Part shown: positions 45,970-54,064 of the stretch, piece by piece
How the letters are laid out: each line of letters opens with the position of its first letter
How positions within the stretch are numbered: position 1 is the first letter of the stretch
Origin: an uncultured Lachnospiraceae bacterium
GTDB taxonomy: Bacteria; Bacillota; Clostridia; Lachnospirales; Lachnospiraceae
Length of the DNA stretch: 64,000 bases
Direction: 5' to 3'
Assembly (NCBI GenBank): GCA_947626365.1
Contig: CANQRW010000006.1
Location: 23,353-87,352, forward strand
Notes under the pieces: generated by a model
Told to the model about the DNA's origin: nothing
Seen by the model: only the letters and a program-made list of their open reading frames with translations
Database searches by the model: none
Position numbers and translations under genes: made by a program

Positions 45970-46126
45970 ACTTTCCTGATGACAGCTTTCCTATTCTTTT
46001 GCTGCCATTTCCTCCTTTCTTTAACGAAAACAGTTTCTGAACTATACCCAATCCCTGCGTACCGCAGTCCCCTTGCCTCCTTCCTGTAAAAATATTTTAA
46101 TCATGATAAAAATTTATTATATTATC

Positions 46127-46155
46127 TTTATACACTGTTTCCTGAGGTTTGTCAA
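46127..46155 (-). promoter_or_regulatory. strong promoter of the MFS/C-S lyase operon
   Basis: On the minus strand TTGACA (46150-46155), 17-bp spacer and TATAAA (46127-46132). The leader before the MFS gene is about 150 nt and AT-rich. Confidence 0.75.
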
Positions 46156-46163
46156 TACTAAAT

Positions 46164-46182
46164 TTTTATTATAATAATAAAA
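46164..46182. promoter_or_regulatory. palindrome between divergent promoters
   Basis: TTTTATTAT-A-ATAATAAAA, a perfect 9+1+9 inverted repeat directly upstream of the MFS operon -35 and of the YheO-type promoter. It is a candidate operator for the YheO-type regulator, though AT-rich sequence could give it by chance. Confidence 0.35.
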
Positions 46183-46191
46183 TATTTTTAC

Positions 46192-46220
46192 TTGTATTTT
46201 TTCTTATTATGATGTAAAAT
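46192..46220 (+). promoter_or_regulatory. promoter of the YheO-type regulator
   Basis: TTGTAT (46192-46197), 17-bp spacer, TAAAAT (46215-46220). Confidence 0.5.
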
Positions 46221-46250
46221 TATAATGTGATAGAAACGGAGGGATACTTT

Positions 46251-46949
46251 ATGGATGATATGTTATTAAATCAATATAAGATATTAGTAGATTATCTTGG
46301 GAAAACGCTGGGACCTGACTATGAGATTGTGCTTCATGATCTGAGAAACGATTCCAACCGGATCATTGCCATCGCCAACGGCCAGATCAGCGGCCGGGAG
46401 GTAGGCGATTCCATCAATGACGAATCTTTCAACATGCTGATCGCCCAGAGTTACGAAAACCATGACTATCTGGTAAATTACAAAGGACTTACAAAAGATA
46501 ACTATGTGATACGTTCTTCCACTATGTTTATTAAGAACGCAAATGGAGACCTGCTTGGAATGCTGTGCGTAAACTTCAGCGACTACCGCTTTATCGAACT
46601 GCATGATATGGTGCTGTCCATAGCCCATCCCCTCAGCTTTCTGAACAAGTACAGCACCCATACCCTGCAGACTTTGGATTTCCAGGGTTCCTCCGACACC
46701 GAGGATACCATCACGGAAAATCTTTCCCCCGATATCGGAAGACTTATGGATTCTCTGTATACTTCCGCAATCTCCTCCATCAATATCCCTGTTGACCGCA
46801 TGACACAGGAGGAGCGCATCAAAATCGTAGGTCAGCTTCAAAGCCAGGGATTCTTCAAACTGAAAGGCGCTGTTCACTATGCCGCCAAAAAACTCCAATG
46901 TTCTTCTGCCAGCATCTATCGGTATCTGAATGAATCGAAAAGTCAGTAG
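46251..46949 (+). CDS. YheO/DauR-like PAS plus HTH transcriptional regulator
   Basis: Start at ATG 46251 after GGAGG. About 232 residues. The N-terminal PAS-like YheO domain (about 1-115) includes LGPDYEIVLHDLRN, GQISGREVGDSIND and LLGMLCVNFSDYR; the C-terminal HTH (about 170-230) includes FKLKGAVHYAAKKLQCSSASIYRYL. The relative DauR represses D-arginine catabolism genes. It is divergent from the MFS/C-S lyase operon with promoters about 60 nt apart, so it very likely controls that operon in response to its substrate. Confidence 0.9.
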   Translation: MDDMLLNQYKILVDYLGKTLGPDYEIVLHDLRNDSNRIIAIANGQISGREVGDSINDESFNMLIAQSYENHDYLVNYKGLTKDNYVIRSSTMFIKNANGDLLGMLCVNFSDYRFIELHDMVLSIAHPLSFLNKYSTHTLQTLDFQGSSDTEDTITENLSPDIGRLMDSLYTSAISSINIPVDRMTQEERIKIVGQLQSQGFFKLKGAVHYAAKKLQCSSASIYRYLNESKSQ

Positions 46950-46972
46950 TCCAAAAATTTTTGGAAGCGGTA

Positions 46973-47012
46973 ATAAAAAACGCGTCACTGGCGCGTTTTT
47001 TGTATACTGGCG
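46973..47012 (-). repeat. dispersed hairpin repeat, copy C
   Basis: The cleanest copy: arms AAAAAACGCG and CGCGTTTTTT around loop CCAGTGA (minus-strand reading), preceded by GCCAGTATAC. It lies 6 nt past the AAA_14 stop in coding orientation and also between convergent genes, so it probably terminates both. Confidence 0.8.
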
Positions 47013-47017
47013 CTCTG

Positions 47018-48232
47018 TCAATTCCATTCCTCCGCGGTCAGGAAATCCCGTATATTCTTGTGTTTGATTCCATTCCGGCTCATGTCAAACTCATCCATGG
47101 TGACGACATATTTCGGATAATTGTCCCGTATCAGGTCGTAAACGTCAAATTCCCGCTTGATCGTATCCTCCGTTGCCAGCAGATAGGCAACCTGAACGTA
47201 GAGTTTTTCCCCATGCCGGCGGCATACAAAATCAATTTCCCGATTTCCCACCCTGCCTACCGTAACCGCATACCCTCGTCTCAGAAGCTCCATATGGACA
47301 ATATTTTCAAGAATCAGGCTGATATCCCGCATATTCCCGCCAAACACAGCCTCCCGGATGCCATGGTCGGCAATATAATATTTCTCGTTGGAAGCGAGGA
47401 TCTGTTTGCCCTGCAGATCCTCCCTCTTGACCTGATGAAAAAGATAGGCATCGCAGCAATATTTGATATAGTTCAGCACGGTCTCCGCCGCCACGGTGCG
47501 CTGCTCGTTTTTGAGGAATTTTACAAGAGATGTGGCGGAAAAAACAGTCCCCACATTCGCCACTGTGTAGGCAATGATCCGTTCCAGCAGATCGACATCA
47601 CGCACTTTGTTCCGCTTGACAATATCTTTGAGCTGGACAGAGTTGAAGATATCCGTAAGATACTGCCGGGAGGGCTCCTCAGCAAACTGGAGGTTCGCAA
47701 GATACGGCATCCCGCCGCAGACAAGATACTTCTGAAAACATTGCTGTATCGCGGCACTTGGCTCTATCGTGCGGTAAAGTTCCAAAAATTCTGAAAAAGA
47801 AAAAGGATAGATTACAAACTCCACATACCGCCCGGCCAGATATGTCGCAAGTTCTCCGGACAAAAGCTTCGCATTGGAGCCGGTAATGTATATATCGCAA
47901 TCAAGGGAAACGCGAAGGGAATTGACGCACTTCTCCCAATCAGTGACTTCCTGAATCTCATCGAAAAACAGGTATGCCTTTCCCTCAATATGCTCTGCCC
48001 TTTTCAGGATTTCTTCATGAAGCGCATTTGCGGTAAGAAAACGTGAATTTCTCATATCCTCAAAATTGATAGAGATGAACTGACTGTCCAAGACGCCGGA
48101 TTCTGCCAGCTCTTCCTTGATCAGTTCCAACATGACGGATTTTCCGCTTCGTCTTATGCCGGTCATAACCTTAATCAGGTCGCTTCCGATAAAAGGACGG
48201 ATACGTCTCATATAGGTTTCTCGTTTGATCAT
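47018..48232 (-). CDS. AAA_14/DUF4143 ATP-binding protein (second of three)
   Basis: 404 residues. Walker A MTGIRRSGKS (23-32), Walker B AYLFFDEIQEV, sensor ITGSNAKLLSGELATYLAGRYVE and a C-terminal DUF4143 part with REIDFVCRRHGEKLYVQVAY, a PD-(D/E)XK-like core with Q in place of K. It is similar throughout to the gene at 48.5 kb, divergently placed 283 nt away. Function unknown. Some members pair with mobile or defence loci, but nothing adjacent here proves that. Confidence 0.88.
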   Translation of the reverse strand: MIKRETYMRRIRPFIGSDLIKVMTGIRRSGKSVMLELIKEELAESGVLDSQFISINFEDMRNSRFLTANALHEEILKRAEHIEGKAYLFFDEIQEVTDWEKCVNSLRVSLDCDIYITGSNAKLLSGELATYLAGRYVEFVIYPFSFSEFLELYRTIEPSAAIQQCFQKYLVCGGMPYLANLQFAEEPSRQYLTDIFNSVQLKDIVKRNKVRDVDLLERIIAYTVANVGTVFSATSLVKFLKNEQRTVAAETVLNYIKYCCDAYLFHQVKREDLQGKQILASNEKYYIADHGIREAVFGGNMRDISLILENIVHMELLRRGYAVTVGRVGNREIDFVCRRHGEKLYVQVAYLLATEDTIKREFDVYDLIRDNYPKYVVTMDEFDMSRNGIKHKNIRDFLTAEEWN

Positions 48233-48407
48233 AAAAAGATCAGCCCCTTTCCTGCAGCTGACTTTAGTATATACCAGATACGTCTGATAATCAACAAAAA
48301 ATTAAAATCTTTATAAGATATAACTTATAAATTGTATTTTCAACACATTTTATCATATATAAATGCTTATCAATGGTCTTTCCGTGTTTTTCATACCATT
48401 CGGGTTT

Positions 48408-48452
48408 TTAACGTTAGCGTTTTTGATAAAAACGCAAAAACGCTAACGTTAA
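48408..48452. promoter_or_regulatory. perfect 17-bp inverted repeat between divergent AAA_14 genes
   Basis: Arms TTAACGTTAGCGTTTTT (48408-48424) and AAAAACGCTAACGTTAA (48436-48452) flank an 11-nt loop. The loop itself can form a second shorter hairpin with the inner part of an arm (GCGTTTTT/AAAAACGC). It is 63 nt upstream of the plus-strand ATPase gene. The rest of this 283-nt gap is AT-rich with nothing else recognised. Confidence 0.6.
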
Positions 48453-48515
48453 CCTTGCAATCGACCGCTGCGTCTGTTAATATAGATAATAAAAATCGAT
48501 TGGCGGGTGAACGGA

Positions 48516-49745
48516 ATGAAGTGGTTTCCAAGAGAAAACTACTTAAAAAAAATTCGTGATTTTTACTACGCCGCGGATATCATCAAAGTGATAACCGGCG
48601 TCAGAAGATGCGGGAAATCCTGTCTGATGGAGACGATTGCAGATAAACTGAAGAAGGGGGGCGTTCCCGAAGAAAATATTCATTTCTTTGATCTTGATAA
48701 AAAGGACTATAACAAAATAACAGACGCTGACCAGCTGGAGCAGCTGATTCAAAGCGTTCCGAATGCGCAGGGAACAAAGTATCTTTTCGTTGACGAAGTA
48801 CAAAATGTAAAAGGATTTGAAATAGTCCTCAATGGTTTCCGCGAAACCGGCGAATGGTCAATCTTTATTACAGGGTCAAATTCCTATCTGTTGAGCGGCG
48901 AGCTGATGACAAAGCTTACCGGACGCTATATTGAATTTGAAATGTTTCCACTGACCTTTGAAGAATACGAAGAAATGAAGAAGTTTTACGGCCGGGAGAT
49001 TGCGGCTGACCGTCAGGAAGAGCTGCAAAATTATATTTTTGAGGGCGGGTTCCCAAGGACGATCCTGCTGGATACAATAGCGGCAAAACGCAGATATGTC
49101 CAAAGCGTCATCCATGAGATTTACGAGAAAGATATACACAGGCGTCTGAAAATCCGAAATAAAAGTTCGTTCGATATAGTTCAGACGTATATCATCAATA
49201 ACTTTGGCGCGACTACAAGCCTGAAAAGTCTCAAAAAGGCAATCGAACAGGCTGGGACGCCGGTCAGCGAAGCCACAGTCGCCAGGTATATCAAAGCTTT
49301 GCTCGACGCGAAAATTCTTTATGAGTGTCCGCGGTTTGACATGAAATCTAAGAAATCACTAAGCGGGGAAAAAAAGTATTATCTTGCGGACCTAAGTTTT
49401 TATTTTGTTCAGAATACGGATAATAGAATCAACTATGATCCGGTTCTGGAAAACATCACATATGTATATGCGAGATCGCATGATTATTCTATCAGTGTAG
49501 GCAGGATTGGAAAACTTGAATGCGATTTCATTCTCAGAAATAATGAAATGCAATATTCCTATGTTCAGGTTTCTTACACGATAGCGTTGTCAAAAGAAAC
49601 CGAAGACCGGGAATATTGTCCTTTGGAGGCGATAAAGGATAATTACCCTAAATATGTTGCCACGATGGATACTCTTCTTCAACGAAGAAACGGTATCGCC
49701 CACATAAATCTTGTGGATTTTATGAGAAACGGGAAAGAATTCTAA
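48516..49745 (+). CDS. AAA_14/DUF4143 ATP-binding protein (third of three)
   Basis: ATG 48516 is used; a GTG three codons earlier is an alternative, and neither has a strong RBS. About 409 residues. Walker A ITGVRRCGKS (about 26-35), Walker B KYLFVDEVQNVKGFE, sensor ITGSNSYLLSGELMTKLTGRYIE and a DUF4143 C-terminus with KLECDFILRNNEMQYSYVQV. It shares long blocks with the 404-residue protein across the intergenic palindrome, so the pair probably arose by duplication with inversion or by stepwise insertion. AT-rich compared with the hydrogenase genes. Confidence 0.88.
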   Translation: MKWFPRENYLKKIRDFYYAADIIKVITGVRRCGKSCLMETIADKLKKGGVPEENIHFFDLDKKDYNKITDADQLEQLIQSVPNAQGTKYLFVDEVQNVKGFEIVLNGFRETGEWSIFITGSNSYLLSGELMTKLTGRYIEFEMFPLTFEEYEEMKKFYGREIAADRQEELQNYIFEGGFPRTILLDTIAAKRRYVQSVIHEIYEKDIHRRLKIRNKSSFDIVQTYIINNFGATTSLKSLKKAIEQAGTPVSEATVARYIKALLDAKILYECPRFDMKSKKSLSGEKKYYLADLSFYFVQNTDNRINYDPVLENITYVYARSHDYSISVGRIGKLECDFILRNNEMQYSYVQVSYTIALSKETEDREYCPLEAIKDNYPKYVATMDTLLQRRNGIAHINLVDFMRNGKEF

Positions 49746-49774
49746 CAGTCAGGAAAGCCCGCTTGATAAATTAT

Positions 49775-49823
49775 GGGGCCGCAGAAATATTGCAGTCATT
49801 CGCTGCGGCAATTCTGCGGCCCC
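49775..49823. terminator. hairpin between convergent AAA_14 and PHP genes
   Basis: Outer arms GGGGCCGCAGAA and TTCTGCGGCCCC, with an inner GCAG/CTGC stem. T-tracts are short on both strands. Confidence 0.6.
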
Positions 49824-49860
49824 TCTTATCTCGGTCCTGGCGCCTGGAACCGTTTCCTTC

Positions 49861-50580
49861 TTACTCTTCCCCCAGCAGCGCCTGTACCACGCCCGCGGCG
49901 CTTTTCTCCTCCACATGGAGGGTCAGCTGGGGCTCGTTGATGTGTTCCAGATAGTGGGCGTCGGAATCGCTGATGATCTTACAGTTCTTGAGATATGGAT
50001 TGTCCTTCAGAACCGTGTGGAGCTTGCTCAGATCCTTCACCTCCGCCGTGGTGAACTGGCTGTCCGGCGGGACAAAACCCAGGTTGGCGATAAGGCTGTT
50101 GGCCGTTTTGTCCACATGGGCCGGGAACATGACGCCGCCGTAGCCGCGAACCAGAGGCCACAGCTCATCAAAAGAGATGGTAGTGGCGTTGATCAGCAGA
50201 TTGGGAACTGTCCCCACCACCTGATCGTTGGCGTCGTAAATCTGCTGTTTCCCGAAAATCGCTTCATTGTTGGGAAACGGGACCAGACGCTCATACACAT
50301 ATTCATCGAATTTCAGGGCCGATTCCAGGTCCGGGAACAGGCAGACGGCATGGACCTCCTCAGAGGTGTTGATCTCCATGCCGGGAACCGCCAGAATTCC
50401 GTATTCTTCCGCCGCCGCAAGGACCGCAGGGCAGTTCTTGCAGGAATTGTGGTCCGTCACCGCGATCACATCCAGGCCCTTCAGCATGGCCATGCCCACG
50501 ATATTAGCTGGGGTCATGTCGTCGTCTCCGCATGGGGAAAGACAGGAATGGATGTGAAGGTCATAATATAATTCAGCCAT
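49861..50580 (-). CDS. PHP-domain phosphoesterase
   Basis: ATG 50580, overlapping the DRTGG stop by 8 nt, with AGGAG just before. About 239 residues. Metal-binding motifs: DLHIHSCLSPCGDDD, VIAVTDHNSCKN, AVPGMEIN, VMFPAHVDK and ISDSDAHYLEHI. PHP enzymes hydrolyse phosphoesters of nucleotides or small molecules with a metal cluster. It is the last gene of the DRTGG/sensor-hydrogenase operon, a linkage seen in other anaerobes. Its substrate is unknown; a signalling nucleotide is one possibility. Confidence 0.88.
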   Translation of the reverse strand: MAELYYDLHIHSCLSPCGDDDMTPANIVGMAMLKGLDVIAVTDHNSCKNCPAVLAAAEEYGILAVPGMEINTSEEVHAVCLFPDLESALKFDEYVYERLVPFPNNEAIFGKQQIYDANDQVVGTVPNLLINATTISFDELWPLVRGYGGVMFPAHVDKTANSLIANLGFVPPDSQFTTAEVKDLSKLHTVLKDNPYLKNCKIISDSDAHYLEHINEPQLTLHVEEKSAAGVVQALLGEE

Positions 50581-50908
50581 GAATCTCCTGATAAATCTTG
50601 AGGGCCGCGTCAAACACCGGCTCCTCCGTGGCCAGAACCGTGACGCCCTGCTGGGCCGCCTTGGTCCGGGCCACCTCGTCCAGAACGACGCCTTCCGCCA
50701 TGATAACGCAGGACACGTCCGCCAGCGTAGCCACCGCTATGGTATTGATATTGCCCATCACCGTCACCCATGCGCTGTCTGCCGGCGCTTTTCCCATGGC
50801 AATACTTAACAGGTCGCAGCAGAATACGCCCGTGATGTCCCGGCTGGTATCGTCGCCTTCGCTGATCACGCGGAATATCTGCTTATCAATCAAATCCTGT
50901 ACTTTCAC
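50573..50908 (-). CDS. DRTGG-domain protein (second in operon)
   Basis: GTG 50908 is preferred: AGGAGG stands 9 nt before it. About 111 residues, a single DRTGG-type domain: DLIDKQIFRVISEGD, ITGVFCCDLLSIAMGKAPAD, NINTIAVATLADVSCVIM and AAQQGVTVLATEEP. Related domains occur in phosphotransacetylase and CBS-DRTGG proteins and may bind a nucleotide. The operon contains another one (52977-53336). Translation of the PHP gene is coupled to this one by overlap. Confidence 0.8.
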   Translation of the reverse strand: MKVQDLIDKQIFRVISEGDDTSRDITGVFCCDLLSIAMGKAPADSAWVTVMGNINTIAVATLADVSCVIMAEGVVLDEVARTKAAQQGVTVLATEEPVFDAALKIYQEIHG

Positions 50909-51042
50909 TGTCAATTTCCTCCTACATTTCGTTGTCAGGCTTGCCGTCCCGACAGACAAACCGCAGCAGCAGTCCGGCTTCCCCGCCTTTCAGCATGCCG
51001 GCTCCGCCATCGCCCGGTTCCTCCGCCTCCTGCCGTGCCGGC

Positions 51043-52443
51043 TCAGTCGTCGTTCTCCTGCTCGTTCATCCGGCTGTCAAGAGACGTCATCTCATTGGAA
51101 ATCCTCCGGATATAATCCATGAGAATGGGGAACGCTTCCCTGCCTCCTTTGATGCCGTCGTTAATGTCGTCCGCCAGCACGGACACCTCTTTGGACAGTT
51201 TATGCAGGTTTTCCCGCAGATAGTAGATGCAGTCCCGCTCGCTGGCCTCGCCCCGGACGATGTCCTCCGCCAGGGCCTTGCAGGTAGGCGCTCCGCAGGA
51301 GCCGCAGTCCAGACCGGGCAGGCGCTTGCACAGGCGCTCCACCTGCTCCAGCCTTGCGAAGCTCTCCATCATATTGTCCCCCAGACGGAACACCGGCTCA
51401 AACTGAACGCCGGTAGTCCAGGGCACATACCCCTGGGCGTCGTCGCCCATATGGCTTCGGGCCACAGGCATGTATTTGCGGAGACGTTTCAGCTTAACCT
51501 CCGCTACATACGGATTCTCCACCGTCAGCACGCCGCCGATGCAGCCGCCGTTGCAGGCGTTCAGCTCTACAAATTCCAGATTGGCGAACTTCTGGTCCTC
51601 CAGATCCTCCAGCACCCGGATCACGTTCTCGATGCCGTCGGCCGCCAGATACCGGTCAGTGAACAGGCCGCTGGCCTCGCCGCCGCTGCGGCCCCAGCTG
51701 ATGCCGATCTTGCCGGACTCGCTGATCTCCTCCGCGTCGTCCTCCACCGCCTTCATGTAGGCGAGCAGCTGCGGATAGACTTCCTTGATGGCAAGGACAT
51801 GGTCCACCTGGCTCTTCTCCGTTCCCAGAGGCGCTTTCACGTAAGCCACCTTGGACGGACATGGGGAAAGGAAGAACACTCCGATTTTCTCCCTGGGAAG
51901 CCCCGTGGCCTCCATAGCCCGCTCCGCCGCCATGCAGGCCGCCACCTCCACCGGCGGATTAATGGGCAGAAGCTGAGGAATCAGGTTGGGGAAACGCACC
52001 CGGATCAGGCGGACTACGGACGGACAGGCCGTGCTGATGAACGGCAGGCTGCTCTCATGAGTCTTTATGTAAGACCTGGTAGCCTCCGACACGATCTCCG
52101 CCGCGGCGCTTACCTCAAACACATCGTCAAATCCCATCAGCTTCAGTGCGTTCAGCACAATATTCACGTCGTCCAGATTATTGAACTGGCTGTACAGAGA
52201 CGGCGGGGGCAATGCCACCGCGTACTCATACTGACGAATGGTGTCCAGCTTGTCATAGGAAGCCGTCTTGGCGTGATGCGGACAGATCCGGATACACTCG
52301 CCGCAGTCGATACAGAACTTGCTGTTGATCTGGGCCTTGCCGTTCCGCACCCGGATTGCCTGAGTCGGACACCTCTTGATACAGTTGATACACCCTTTGC
52401 ATAACTCCGGCTCCAATTTCACCGAATGATAAAATTTATCCAA
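51043..52443 (-). CDS. [FeFe]-hydrogenase-like protein, probable sensory type
   Basis: 466 residues from a TTG start preceded by GAGGGG. Two N-terminal ferredoxin clusters (CKGCINCIKRCP and CIDCGECIRICP). The H-cluster domain keeps key cysteines but differs from catalytic enzymes: TACPSV where TSCCP is usual, SPCPSKVAY in motif 2, and ELNACNGGCIGG in motif 3. A further Fe-S motif, DCGSCGAPTCKALAEDIV, and a coiled-coil tail follow. This layout matches group C/D (HydS-like) proteins thought to sense hydrogen or redox state rather than evolve hydrogen. It is co-transcribed with DRTGG, anti-sigma-type ATPase and PHP genes, divergent from hydCBA. Role is inference. Confidence 0.85.
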   Translation of the reverse strand: MDKFYHSVKLEPELCKGCINCIKRCPTQAIRVRNGKAQINSKFCIDCGECIRICPHHAKTASYDKLDTIRQYEYAVALPPPSLYSQFNNLDDVNIVLNALKLMGFDDVFEVSAAAEIVSEATRSYIKTHESSLPFISTACPSVVRLIRVRFPNLIPQLLPINPPVEVAACMAAERAMEATGLPREKIGVFFLSPCPSKVAYVKAPLGTEKSQVDHVLAIKEVYPQLLAYMKAVEDDAEEISESGKIGISWGRSGGEASGLFTDRYLAADGIENVIRVLEDLEDQKFANLEFVELNACNGGCIGGVLTVENPYVAEVKLKRLRKYMPVARSHMGDDAQGYVPWTTGVQFEPVFRLGDNMMESFARLEQVERLCKRLPGLDCGSCGAPTCKALAEDIVRGEASERDCIYYLRENLHKLSKEVSVLADDINDGIKGGREAFPILMDYIRRISNEMTSLDSRMNEQENDD

Positions 52444-52554
52444 ACTGTCACCCCTCTTCTAAGATACCGCTCCCGCGGTCCCGCCGCAGACAGGCCTTTC
52501 CCGCGCCTTCTCGTGTATCCAAAGGCAGCCGGCGCCGCCCGTGGTCTCCGCGGA

Positions 52555-52977
52555 CTATATCTTCACCACCATCGTGATGGTTGTCCCCTTGCCGATGACC
52601 GTATCGATGGTCATCTCATCTGTGTATTTCTTCATGTTGGGCAGCCCCATGCCTGCCCCGAATCCCAGCGACCGGATCTCGTTAGGCGCCGTGGACCAGC
52701 CGGCCTGCATGGCCTGCTCGATATCCGGGATACCGGGCCCCTTGTCTGCCAGGATCATGACGATCTTGTCCGGCGATATATCCACCGTTATGATCCCGCC
52801 CTCGGCGTGGATCACCATGTTGATCTCCCCCTCATACATGGCGATGGCCACCTTGCGGATGGCGTCCGGCGACACTCCGAGACTTCTCAGCTTCTTTTTC
52901 ACATCGCTGCTCGCTTCGCCGGCCCTGGTAAAATCATCGGGTGAAATCTCATAGGTCAAACGAATCGCTTCAGCCAT
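52555..52977 (-). CDS. anti-sigma/RsbT-type HATPase protein
   Basis: 140 residues. ATP-binding motifs of the GHKL fold: N-box EGEINMVIHA, G1 DKGPGIPD, and G2 GFGAGMGLPNMKK. The small size and missing histidine phosphoacceptor point to the RsbW/RsbT/SpoIIAB kinase group. Its stop is 111 nt before the sensor-hydrogenase start, and its start overlaps the DRTGG stop. Inference: a switch kinase in a signalling chain with the hydrogenase-like protein. Confidence 0.88.
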   Translation of the reverse strand: MAEAIRLTYEISPDDFTRAGEASSDVKKKLRSLGVSPDAIRKVAIAMYEGEINMVIHAEGGIITVDISPDKIVMILADKGPGIPDIEQAMQAGWSTAPNEIRSLGFGAGMGLPNMKKYTDEMTIDTVIGKGTTITMVVKI

Positions 52978-53336
52978 TAAAGTGCACCTCCAAACGCTCC
53001 CGCCCCAAGTCCGGCTTTATATAAAAGTCCGCAGGATGAGAACATCCTGTGCTGGGTGCTGAGCACTACTAAATCCCTGTCTCTTGCCATATCAAGCACC
53101 GCGTCGTCCGGTCTCTTTCCCCGGACAAAAATGATGCATACGATATCCAGCATCTCCGCGGTGCGGATCACCTGGGGATTGCACAGGCCGGTCAGCAGAA
53201 TGGAATGATCCTTGGAGAAGGCCAGCACGTCGCTCATCATGTCGGAACCGCAGGCGCTGCGGACTTCCTGGTCCAGGTTATCCTCCCCCACCAGAACCGT
53301 CGCGTCCAGAATTCCCATTGCGTCTCTTACAGTCAT
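52977..53336 (-). CDS. DRTGG-domain protein (first in operon)
   Basis: 119 residues with the same single-domain architecture as the 111-residue paralogue: ILDATVLVGEDNLDQEV, CGSDMMSDVLAFSKDHSILL, NPQVIRTAEMLDIVCIIFV and DRDLVVLSTQHRMFSSCG. First gene of the minus-strand operon; AAGGAGG before the ATG. Its end overlaps the ATPase gene. Probable small-molecule-binding protein. Confidence 0.82.
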   Translation of the reverse strand: MTVRDAMGILDATVLVGEDNLDQEVRSACGSDMMSDVLAFSKDHSILLTGLCNPQVIRTAEMLDIVCIIFVRGKRPDDAVLDMARDRDLVVLSTQHRMFSSCGLLYKAGLGAGAFGGAL

Positions 53337-53361
53337 AATATCCTCCTTATATTAATTACTT

Positions 53362-53397
53362 GCGCCGGTCGGATTCCCCTCACGATGGACCCGGCGC
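53362..53397 (-). promoter_or_regulatory. leader hairpin of the DRTGG/sensor-hydrogenase operon
   Basis: GCGCCGG/CCGGCGC arms in the 5' leader, 26-60 nt upstream of the first start codon. It could be a regulatory RNA stem; no known riboswitch is recognised. Confidence 0.35.
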
Positions 53398-53411
53398 GCC
53401 CCAAAATACTA

Positions 53412-53440
53412 ATTATAGAATACCATATTATTTTTTGAAA
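53412..53440 (-). promoter_or_regulatory. promoter of the DRTGG/sensor-hydrogenase operon
   Basis: On the minus strand a perfect TATAAT (53412-53417) with a weak TTTCAA -35 (53435-53440) and 17-bp spacing. Confidence 0.55.
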
Positions 53441-53503
53441 AACAATTCTCTTCTGGAAATAGATTTTTGTAGATTTTTTGTCAATTCCATGATAGAATAA
53501 ACC

Positions 53504-53520
53504 TGACACAAAATGTATCA
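53504..53520. promoter_or_regulatory. TGANACA-N3-TGTNTCA inverted repeat before hydC
   Basis: TGACACAAAATGTATCA, an inverted repeat with one mismatch pair per arm, lies 22 nt before the hydC start, near the likely transcription start. TAGAAT at about 53493 could be the -10. A candidate operator for the hydCBA operon. Confidence 0.35.
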
Positions 53521-53542
53521 TCAAAATAGAGGAGGATATAAC

Positions 53543-54037
53543 ATGGCTTGCAAAAAAGTAGGCGTACCTTTCAACGGGACCCCTGAGCAGGAAGCCAGGC
53601 TCAAGAAGGTCATTTCCGACTTGAAAGATACCAAGGGTGCTCTGATGCCTATCATGCAGCAGGCACAGGATATCTATGGTTATCTGCCCATCGAGGTCCA
53701 GACCATGATTTCCGATGAAACCGGCATCCCGCTGGAGAAGATCTACGGCGTTGCCACATTCTATGCACAGTTTGCTCTCCAGCCCAAGGGCAAATATCAG
53801 ATTTCCGTATGTCTCGGAACAGCGTGCTACGTCAAAGGGTCCGGAGCTGTCTACGAGAGGCTTCAGAAGGAACTGGGGATCAGCGGAGGCGAATGCACTC
53901 CCGACGGCAAGTTCTCTCTGGATTCCTGCCGCTGCGTAGGAGCCTGCGGTCTGGCTCCCGTCATGATGATCAATGACGAGGTTTACGGCCGTCTGAAACC
54001 CGACGATATTCCAGGCATCCTGGCCAAGTACGAATAA
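53543..54037 (+). CDS. hydC: NADH-dependent [FeFe] hydrogenase, NuoE-like subunit
   Basis: ATG 53543 after GAGGAGG. About 164 residues. Thioredoxin-like [2Fe-2S] protein with the four-cysteine pattern CLGTAC and CRCVGACG, and MQQAQDIYGYLP plus GVATFYAQF, typical of NuoE/HydC. It passes electrons between the NADH/flavin module and the hydrogenase. First gene of the plus-strand operon. Confidence 0.93.
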   Translation: MACKKVGVPFNGTPEQEARLKKVISDLKDTKGALMPIMQQAQDIYGYLPIEVQTMISDETGIPLEKIYGVATFYAQFALQPKGKYQISVCLGTACYVKGSGAVYERLQKELGISGGECTPDGKFSLDSCRCVGACGLAPVMMINDEVYGRLKPDDIPGILAKYE

Positions 54038-54064
54038 TACAAGGTTTCGCGTAGGTATATTGAT

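Noticed and set aside
50909..51042. Small minus-strand frame ending near 50925 between the DRTGG gene and the sensor hydrogenase
   Set aside because: It would encode only about 24 residues (MLKGGEAGLLLRF...) with a doubtful RBS; possibly a remnant.
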